Positions 1 through 5,271 of a DNA stretch of 5,271 bases are shown piece by piece. Below the pieces are notes generated by a model. That model worked only from the letters and a program-made list of their open reading frames with translations. It was not told the DNA's origin and searched no databases. The translations under genes and the position numbers were made by a program. This DNA comes from an uncultured Pseudomonadota bacterium (GTDB lineage: Bacteria; Lernaellota; Lernaellaia; Lernaellales; Lernaellaceae): assembly GCA_937967875.1 (NCBI GenBank), contig CALBTQ010000824.1, positions 1 through 5,271 on the forward strand, read 5' to 3'. The number at the start of each line of letters is the position of its first letter. Position 1 is the stretch's first letter.

Positions 1-45
1 GATCGTATTCGGTGACTGGAGTTCAGACGTGTGCTCTTCCGATCT
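1..45 (+). other. Illumina P7 end, i7 index and read-2 adapter (sequencing artefact)
   Basis: Bases 12-45 match the 34-base Illumina TruSeq read-2 adapter without mismatch; it begins GTGACTGGAGTTCAGACGTG and ends CTTCCGATCT. It is preceded by an 8-base index, CGTATTCG (4-11), and by GAT (1-3), the last bases of the P7 oligo, exactly the order in an i7 primer. This is synthetic DNA left untrimmed at the contig edge. An open reading frame starting at the GTG at base 12 gives the peptide TGVQTCALPI, and another frame gives MCSSDL; both are familiar adapter translations in databases. Biological sequence begins at about base 46. Confidence 0.98.
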
Positions 46-1421
46 ATCTGAAATACATCGACCTGTTCGGCCGGTGGCAGCACCTGTCCATGCCCCGCAA
101 ACGATTGAGCGAGGATCTGTTCATCGAAGGCGAACCGTTCGACGGCTCGTCCGCTCCCGGTTACAAATCCGTCGAATCGGGCGACATGGTGATCATCCCC
201 GACATCACCACGGCCGAAGTGGACATCTTCTGGGCGCGTCCGACCATCAGCATGATCTGCGACATCTGCGAGGCCGACACCAAGCAACACTTCAACCGCG
301 ATCCGCGCGGCGTCGCCAAGCGGGCTGAGGAATTTCTTCGCCAGGAAGGGATCGCCCACAACAGCATGTGGGGGCCGGAATTCGAGTTTTACATTTTCGA
401 TTCGGTCTGCGTGAAAGAGGATATCAACACCAGTTTCTACCTGATCGACTCGACCGAGGCCGCCTGGAACAGCGGCATGAACGGCGAGCAAAACCTCGGT
501 CATAAAATTCCCAACCAGGGCGGTTACCACGCCATTCCGCCGTTGGACGCCATGTACAACCTACGCGCCGAGATGTGCGCCCAGTTGGAAAAGGCGGGCA
601 TTCCCGTGCGCTATCACCATCACGAAGTTGGCGGCCCGGGACAGTCCGAAATCGAAACGCTGCTCGATACACTGTTGCAGATGGGCGACAACACGATGCG
701 CGCGAAATATATCATCAAAAACATCGCCAAACAGTACAACAAAACGGTGACCTTCATGCCCAAACCGCTGTACAACGAAGCGGGCAACGGCATGCATTTC
801 CACCAATTGTTGGTCGACGCCGACGGGAAAAATCTCTTCTACGACGAAAAGGGATACGCCGGGTTGTCGGAACTGGCGCGGTACTACATCGGAGGGATGC
901 TCTATCACGGACGCGCCCTACTGGCTTTCACCAACGCCAGCACCAACAGCTACAAGCGGCTGGTGCCGGGCTTCGAAGCGCCCACGCGCCTCTTCTACGG
1001 TCAGGCAAACCGCTCGGCGGCCGTGCGCATTCCCAAGTACGCGATCAAACCGCAAGACAAGCGCATCGAATTTCGCCCGCCGGACGCCACCTGCAATATC
1101 TACTTCGCCATGGCCGCGCAACTGATGGCCGGCATCGACGGCATCCGCAACAAGATCGATCCGAACAAGCTGGGCATGGGCCCCTTCGACCAAAACGTGA
1201 AAAACATCGCACCCGATCTGCTGGCGAAAATCGACTCCGTACCCTCATCGTTGCGCGACGCATGCGAGGCGTTGGAAAAGGACCACGCGTTTTTACTGGA
1301 AGGCGGTGTGTTCAGCCAGGACATCATCGACACCTGGATCGACCACAAGGTGAACAAGGAACATTACGCCGTGCGCAATCGGCCGCACCCGTATGAGATC
1401 AAGCTGTACTTCGATATGTGA
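46..1421 (+). CDS. glnA: Type I glutamine synthetase, 5'-truncated
   Basis: Cytoplasmic enzyme that makes glutamine from glutamate, ammonia and ATP; in the family it forms a dodecamer with active sites between subunits. The first whole genomic codon is at 48 (LKYIDLFGRWQH...), aligning near residue 20 of E. coli GlnA, so about 19 residues and the start are lost; 457 genomic codons remain before TGA at 1419-1421. Visible motifs: FDGSS (active-site Asp loop, codons from 138), GPEFEF (metal Glu pair), HHHEVGGPGQSE (two metal/substrate Glu), NGMHFH (metal His), NRSAAVRIP (substrate Arg) and RIEFRPPD (Glu/Arg). The segment between the metal Glu pair and QGGYHAIPP keeps the insertion typical of GSI-beta enzymes. 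At the position of E. coli adenylylated Tyr397 the codon (1200-1202) is lysine, so GlnE-type adenylylation is not expected. The promoter lies outside the window. Family assignment is very secure; the mode of regulation is inferred. Confidence 0.96.
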
Positions 1422-1424
1422 TCA
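1419..1424. other. Palindromic TGATCA carrying the stop codons of both convergent genes
   Basis: The palindrome TGATCA reads TGA on the plus strand (1419-1421, stop of the glutamine synthetase) and TGA on the minus strand (1424-1422, stop of the GH2 lipoprotein). The two genes meet with no intergenic base. No GC-rich hairpin followed by a T-run lies between them, so any transcription terminator would have to lie inside the opposite coding sequence, or termination is factor-dependent. Confidence 0.9.
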
Positions 1425-3407
1425 ATTCAGCTCGTCATATAAGTCGCTAACCAGTCGGAACGACATTTTCTCGGTCAGGCGATCGTGGGTGAGCAAACCC
1501 TTGAGGTTCATGCCGAGCACCGGATGCGGATTGCCGGTCGATGGTTCCCATTGCATGCGAAAATCGGCCAACACCCAGGGCATCGTGCCGGACAGATACG
1601 GTCGCGCCAACAACTGCTCGAAATGTTGCATCAGAAACCAGGCCTGAAATTCTTCGGAATAACTATGATCGTGCAACGGTTCGGGACCCGGCTCCTGCCC
1701 CGCAGGCAGATGATTGCCCGCCACTGCGCCCGCGCCGAATTCCGTGGCGACGATCGGCTTGTGCGGATACATCGCATGAATCGTATCCAGACACGGGCCG
1801 ACCACATCCACTATTCCCATATACCAACCGTAATATTGGTTGACGCCGATGATGTCCACCTGCGGCAACGCAAAATCGAGCGGCACGACGCAACTGACAT
1901 TCGTGATGACCGCCAAGGTCGGCCGCGTGGGATCGAAACGTTTGGCCTGCGCATCCAACGTTCCGGTGAGGGTCGCCGCCGTCGGCCAAAAGTTGCCGAA
2001 TTCATTGCCCACCGACCAAGCCAGTATCGCCGGATTGTTTTTGTCGCGCTCGATCATCTCGGCAATCTGCTGCGCGGCGTTATCCAGTAACACCGGATCT
2101 TTCATTTGATCGAACTCTAACTGATAGACGGGAATTTCTTCGACAATGGTGATGCCGGCGTCCAACAGCGCGTCGAGCAAACGCTCATCCACCGGATAAT
2201 GCCCGGGGCGCACGTGGTTGGCGTGCAGTTCGCGCAGGCGGGCGATCTCGCGGGCGATCGTCTCGTCGCTTTCCACCGGGCCGCTGTCGGGATGATCGGA
2301 ATGGCGATTGATGCCGTGCCAGAAGTCGCGCTCGCCGTTGAGCAGGATTTTATCGTCCTCGATTTCCACCGTGCGCCGACCAAACCGAACGGCCACGCCC
2401 TCGCCGCCCTCCGTATCGCTCAACGTCAGGCGATAGAGATTCGCCGGACTTTCGCGCGACCAGACCGACTCGGCATTCGTATCGAAGGAAAACACATACG
2501 CGGTAAAACCGGTGGAAATATCGCGAAGCGTGATGGTCCCTTCCGTCTGCGCATCGGGACCGCTGAATTGATAGGCAAACGTGCGTTCCGTCTGCGGAGC
2601 GTCCGCCCAGACGCCGAGGGCGACTTCCACCTTGTCGGTCGAAGCGATGAACTTCGGCTCGACCTTGAACAGCCAGGCCGCCGGCAACCGATGCAGCGTA
2701 ACCGGCCGCGTGATGCCGCCGAAGGGCCACCAACCGTGGCTGCCGCGATGGAAAACCGTATCGACGGGGATCGTCCGCCAGGTGATGCGATTGTCGACGC
2801 GCACGGCCAGTACATTGCCGCTGCGTTGCACGCGATTGCCCAGGGCCAGATGAATCGGCGTGTAGCCTCCCTCATGCCGGCCGATCGACTCGCCGTTGAG
2901 AAAGATCTCCGACTGTAGGAAAACGGCGCCGAAACGAATCATCAAGCGATCCAGTTGCGTGCTGTCCACCACCGTGGGGACGGAAAATTCAAGCACGTAC
3001 CAGGTGGGGCCGAAGTAATCGAGCAACTCGGGAAACGCCGTATTGAACGATCCGGGCACTTCGATATCCACCCAATCGGCGCGGTTATAATCAGCGGCGT
3101 ACCATTGCTCGTCGCGACCGACGTCGTTCGGATCGACGGCGAACAGCCACGAACCATCGAGCGACGCGATACGCGTATCGTCGCGCGTGCGGTGGGTCGG
3201 CGTCGGCAGATTGCCTGTCATCAGATAGGGCAATTGGTTGTCGGGCAAGGGCGAAACATGCTGGACGCTATCGTCGTCCGTATCGTCATTGTCGTCATCG
3301 ATGGCCGCCGCATCGTCGTTGTCATCATCATCATCATCGCCACAAGCCGTTACCAACAAAAACATACCGATGAGTATCAGCATTAGCAATTTCTTGACCG
3401 ACATCAT
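1422..3407 (-). CDS. Lipoprotein glycoside hydrolase family 2, beta-glucuronidase-like
   Basis: Predicted exported lipoprotein of 661 residues that hydrolyses a terminal beta-glycoside, most likely a beta-D-glucuronide. Residues 1-22 are a lipoprotein signal (KK, hydrophobic core, lipobox VTAC, lipidated Cys22), followed by an Asp-rich linker (24-46). Then come the GH2 sugar-binding jelly roll (about 70-243), an immunoglobulin-like sandwich (about 245-346) and a TIM barrel (about 347-661). Key residues: NRH (His369), acid/base Glu469 in WSVGNE, NQYYGWY (523-529), nucleophile Glu556 in ATEFG, Trp611, and Asn634-x-Lys636 in GMNLKG, equivalent to the E. coli GusA N-x-K that binds the sugar carboxylate. 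The match to GusA is strong in NxYYGWY and KG(I/L)xTxDR. Differences: GusA Asp163 aligns with Gly225, Phe follows Glu469 instead of the usual Pro, and the active-site loop after IPVY is short. The start has two tandem ATGs (3407, 3404) behind an AAAGG ribosome site. GH2 is near certain; exact substrate is inferred, with beta-galacturonidase the main alternative. Confidence 0.92.
   Translation of the reverse strand: MMSVKKLLMLILIGMFLLVTACGDDDDDDNDDAAAIDDDNDDTDDDSVQHVSPLPDNQLPYLMTGNLPTPTHRTRDDTRIASLDGSWLFAVDPNDVGRDEQWYAADYNRADWVDIEVPGSFNTAFPELLDYFGPTWYVLEFSVPTVVDSTQLDRLMIRFGAVFLQSEIFLNGESIGRHEGGYTPIHLALGNRVQRSGNVLAVRVDNRITWRTIPVDTVFHRGSHGWWPFGGITRPVTLHRLPAAWLFKVEPKFIASTDKVEVALGVWADAPQTERTFAYQFSGPDAQTEGTITLRDISTGFTAYVFSFDTNAESVWSRESPANLYRLTLSDTEGGEGVAVRFGRRTVEIEDDKILLNGERDFWHGINRHSDHPDSGPVESDETIAREIARLRELHANHVRPGHYPVDERLLDALLDAGITIVEEIPVYQLEFDQMKDPVLLDNAAQQIAEMIERDKNNPAILAWSVGNEFGNFWPTAATLTGTLDAQAKRFDPTRPTLAVITNVSCVVPLDFALPQVDIIGVNQYYGWYMGIVDVVGPCLDTIHAMYPHKPIVATEFGAGAVAGNHLPAGQEPGPEPLHDHSYSEEFQAWFLMQHFEQLLARPYLSGTMPWVLADFRMQWEPSTGNPHPVLGMNLKGLLTHDRLTEKMSFRLVSDLYDELN
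3270..3338 (-). repeat. Low-complexity Asp/Asn codon tract (linker of the GH2 lipoprotein)
   Basis: This tract encodes residues 24-46 of the lipoprotein: runs of Asp codons (GAT and GAC) broken by Asn, Thr and a short AAAI, starting two residues after the lipidated Cys22. On the plus strand it shows as ATC/GTC trinucleotide runs. It is a hydrophilic, strongly acidic spacer between the lipid anchor and the first folded domain. Such tracts can change length by slippage. Six Asp directly after Cys-Gly resembles the surface-export signal described for Bacteroidota lipoproteins, though the host does not look like that phylum. Confidence 0.85.
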
Positions 3408-3412
3408 TGCCG

Positions 3413-3417
3413 CCTTT
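3413..3417 (-). promoter_or_regulatory. Ribosome binding site of the GH2 lipoprotein gene
   Basis: On the minus strand AAAGG lies 5 nt before the first of two tandem ATG codons (3407 and 3404). It supports a start at this pair, and the signal peptide begins immediately after them. The sequence cannot decide between the two ATGs; the proteins differ by one Met. Confidence 0.55.
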
Positions 3418-3538
3418 CTTGCAGAACCATCGATTTATAACAGAATATTCGTTTTCGATTAACCCGTTTGGTCAAAGTCGCTCTTTGTTCGCTTGGCGGA
3501 ACGTGATAGATATCCGATTAACTCAAGTGATTCATTCC

Positions 3539-3542
3539 GAGG
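3539..3542 (+). promoter_or_regulatory. Ribosome binding site deciding the GMC oxidoreductase start
   Basis: GAGG lies 5 nt before ATG at 3548. This favours 3548 over the upstream in-frame ATG at 3407, which would add 47 residues with no family resemblance and would run through the divergent promoter spacer. Confidence 0.6.
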
Positions 3543-3547
3543 TTGCG

Positions 3548-5213
3548 ATGAAGGAGTTTTCTTTCACGCCTCGTGAGCGGGAAATCGTTTTCCGTTTGGG
3601 CGCGGCGCTGGTTCCGGCCGGGCGGATTTTACCGGCTTATCGCCGTGAGTACGTCGACCGGATGGAAACGTTTCTGCAAAAGTCGAACGATACGATCCGT
3701 CTCGGCATCCGCACGCTGCTGCGGTCGTTGGACGCCGGCGCTATGGCGCGCTATCTCAGGCCGCTCGGCAGCCTCGACGACCGACAGGTGCTTGCTTTTG
3801 TCGATTTCCTCAGCCGGACTGTCGCCCCGTTGCGCCTGGCCTTCCGCCTGGTCGCCATGCTGGTCAAAGCCAGTTACTTCGATAACGAGGAAATTTTCGA
3901 ACTGGCCGGCATCGACTATCGCAAACCGCCGGTGGTCGACGAGCCGGCGCGCTGGCTGCAGCAGCTATTGCCCGGCGAGGACATCGGCGAGGACATGACG
4001 CTGGAAGCGGAGGTGATCGTCATCGGCACCGGCGCCGGCGGAGCGGTCGTCGCCGCCGAACTGGCCGAACGCGGCAACGCCGTGCTGATTTTCGAGGAAG
4101 GCGATTTTCACCGTCGCTCGGAATTTTCCGGCCGCCCGTTGGAAATGCAACGAATGATGTACCGCAACTTCGGCCTGACGGCCACGATGGGCAATGCCTC
4201 GGTCCTCGTGCCGCTGGGGCGCGCGGTCGGCGGCTCCACCGTCGTCAACAGCGGCACCTGCTTTCGCCCGCCGGAAAGCACTTTAAAACGTTGGCGCGAG
4301 CAAAACGGCCTCAGCGAACTGACGCCCGCATACATGGACCAATATTTCCGCCGCGTGGAGGACGCCTTCCAGGTCAAAACGGCCGACATGAAATACGTCG
4401 GGCCGACCGGGATGATCATCGGCCGCGGCGCAGACAAGCTCGGCCTCCACCACGGACCATTGGCGCGCAACGCTCCCGATTGCGACGGCCAAGGCGTTTG
4501 CCCGTATGGCTGTCCAACCGATGCCAAACGAAGCACGAACATCAGCTACATTCCCCGCGCGTTGAACGCGGGCGCATACCTGGTGGCCGGCACGAAGGTC
4601 ATGCAACTGCTGTTCAAGGGCAAACGCGTGTACGGCGTGACCGGTCGCTCATGCGCCACCGGCAAGCGCGTGGTGGCCAAAGCGCCGCTGGTCGTGCTGG
4701 CCGCCGGCGCCCTCGCCTCGCCGATTCTGCTGATGGAACACAAGATCGGCAACAGCTCGGGGCAACTGGGCTGCAACCTTTCGTTGCACCCGGCCAGCAG
4801 CGCGTTCGGCGTGATGAACGAAACCGTCGAGGGATGGAAGCACATTCCGCAGGGTTACATGGTCGATGAATTCATGGAGGAGGGACTAATGTTCGAAGGC
4901 GCGCAAGTGCCCTTCGACATCGCGGGGATGCTCTTTCCCTGGTACGGCGAGCAAATGCAGTCGATCATGGAACGTTTCGCGCAGGTGTCGTCCTTCGGCT
5001 TCATGATCGAGGACTCGTCGCGGGGCAAAGTGGTGCGCAACCTCGGCGAGCGGCCGCTGGTGCACTATCACCTCAACCGCCAAGACCATCCACAGCTTCT
5101 ACGCGGGCACGAACTGCTTGCGCGCATCTACCTGGACGCCGGCGCGGAAATCGTCATCCGCGGCGTCAACGGGTGGCGGCCGATGCGCAACGCGCAGGAT
5201 CTCGCCGCCAACC
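3548..5213 (+). CDS. GMC-family FAD oxidoreductase, long-chain alcohol oxidase-like, 3'-truncated
   Basis: Predicted flavoenzyme oxidising an alcohol, perhaps a long-chain alcohol or sterol; 555 genomic residues remain. Residues 1 to about 130 form a mostly helical N-terminal region (FTPREREIVFRLGAALVP ... YFDNEEIFELAGIDY) resembling the gluconate 2-dehydrogenase subunit 3-like domain and the N-terminus of plant and fungal fatty alcohol oxidases. The FAD-binding fold begins at VIVIGTGAGG (GxGxxG at 160-165), followed by GRAVGGSTVVNSG (224-236), a GMC signature. A cysteine cluster Cys312-x5-Cys318-x3-Cys322 in GVCPYGCPTDAKRS is typical of this GMC branch. LAAGALASPILL (384-395) and GCNLSLHP (408-415) match the second GMC signature region. 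The catalytic C-terminal domain (HPxGTxRMG His and the late NP motif) is missing because the contig ends; bases from 5214 are adapter. No signal peptide is seen. Start chosen from GAGG 5 nt upstream. Family is secure; substrate and electron acceptor are unknown. Confidence 0.9.
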
Positions 5214-5246
5214 AGATGGGAAGAGAGTCGTGGAGGGAAAGAGGGT
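5214..5246 (+). other. Degraded Illumina read-1 adapter, reverse complement (sequencing artefact)
   Basis: This stretch matches 29 of 33 bases of the reverse complement of the TruSeq read-1 adapter, which starts AGATCGGAAGAGCGTCGTG. The four differences are C to G, C to A, T to G and T to G. Three of four are changes to G, as expected from low-quality read ends on two-colour instruments. The peptide GRESWRERG at the end of the reading frame through it is an artefact. The first bases AGAT could by chance also be genomic, so the exact junction is uncertain by a few bases. Confidence 0.9.
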
Positions 5247-5271
5247 GACTGGCGGGCGTTGAAAGTTGCGT
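5247..5271. other. Unassignable terminal tail, probably degraded index/P5 sequence
   Basis: These 25 bases follow the read-1 adapter copy, where an i5 index and the P5 oligo would be expected. They do not match P5 clearly at any offset I tried, but a low-quality read end would explain this. They should not be treated as genomic sequence. Confidence 0.6.

Larger units (their letters stand above)
3408..3547. promoter_or_regulatory. Divergent promoter region between GH2 lipoprotein and GMC oxidoreductase genes
   Basis: This is the only real intergenic space in the window: 140 bp, clearly richer in A/T than its flanks, between two divergent starts. It must hold both promoters unless they lie inside the genes. 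For the minus-strand gene a weak sigma70-like pair is visible: TTAATC (3462-3457), 17 bp, then TATAAA (3439-3434), giving a leader of roughly 20 nt. For the plus-strand gene no convincing pair stands out; TTGTTC (3485-3490), 16 bp, TAGATA (3507-3512) is the best weak candidate. The octamer CGATTAAC occurs twice in the same orientation (3456-3463 and 3515-3522) and could be a protein-binding repeat. The region is certain as a spacer; individual boxes are speculative. Confidence 0.45.

Noticed and set aside
12..47. GTG start codon for glutamine synthetase at base 12
   Set aside because: The codon and the following 11 codons lie in the sequencing adapter; the real start is missing from the contig.
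561..908. Minus-strand open frame of 115 codons within glnA
   Set aside because: Antisense shadow of a conserved gene; no ribosome site or domain recognised.
575..1396. Plus-strand open frame of 273 codons overlapping glnA in another frame
   Set aside because: Its Arg/Gln/His-rich low-quality translation is a typical out-of-frame shadow of the glutamine synthetase.
1414..1440. Inverted ATATG/CATAT around the convergent stops as a terminator hairpin
   Set aside because: Only a 5-bp A/T-rich stem with a 17-base loop and no T-run; too weak to be an intrinsic terminator.
2199..2918. Plus-strand open frame of 239 codons opposite the GH2 gene
   Set aside because: It is fully antisense to a gene with clear catalytic motifs, has no recognisable domain and its composition is that of a shadow frame in GC-rich DNA.
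3268..3345. ATC/GTC runs as a CRISPR or intergenic satellite repeat
   Set aside because: They are in-frame Asp codons of the lipoprotein linker; there are no spacers or longer repeat units.
3407..3547. Upstream start for the GMC oxidoreductase at the ATG at 3407, adding 47 residues
   Set aside because: The extension has no family resemblance, lies in the AT-richer divergent promoter spacer, overlaps the start of the opposite gene, and a better ATG with GAGG exists at 3548.
5247..5271. Match of the last bases to the P5 oligo
   Set aside because: The best offset gave only about 7 of 16 matches, not enough to claim; position after the read-1 adapter is the only support.

Overview
This window looks like one complete short metagenomic contig. 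It carries three genes from a GC-rich, probably Gram-negative bacterium and has untrimmed Illumina adapter at both ends. Bases 1-45 are the end of the P7 oligo, an 8-base index and the full read-2 adapter. Bases 5214-5246 are a degraded copy (29 of 33 bases) of the reverse complement of the read-1 adapter, followed by 25 bases of unassignable tail. Genuine genomic DNA is therefore about 46-5213. Peptides translated from the ends (TGVQTCALPI at the start, GRESWRERG at the finish) are artefacts.

Layout: (1) 46-1421, plus strand, a type I glutamine synthetase (glnA) that lacks roughly its first 19 residues. It has the catalytic residues and the GSI-beta-type insertion, but a lysine sits where enteric enzymes carry the adenylylated tyrosine. 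(2) 1422-3407, minus strand, a complete family 2 glycoside hydrolase made as a lipoprotein. It resembles beta-glucuronidase, keeps the two catalytic glutamates and the uronate-recognising N-x-K motif, and has an Asp-rich stretch right after the lipobox. (3) 3548-5213, plus strand, a GMC-family FAD oxidoreductase resembling long-chain alcohol oxidases. It is cut off at the contig end before its catalytic C-terminal His/Asn region. Genes 1 and 2 converge with no base between their stop codons. Genes 2 and 3 diverge from a 140-bp AT-richer spacer that must hold both promoters.

The genes do not form an operon or an evident pathway. glnA is ammonium-assimilation housekeeping; the GH2 lipoprotein suggests scavenging of glycans or glucuronides at the cell surface; the GMC enzyme suggests alcohol or sterol oxidation. 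Dense coding, GC-rich codons and an oligo-Asp/Asn linker after a lipobox fit an uncultured deltaproteobacteria-grade or related lineage. From memory such linkers are common in some candidate phyla (for example Lernaellota), but no taxonomic marker here proves it. I found no mobile element, CRISPR array, RNA gene or new multi-gene system. The most useful observations are the adapter contamination, the GH2 active-site and export details, and the glutamine synthetase without the adenylylation tyrosine.
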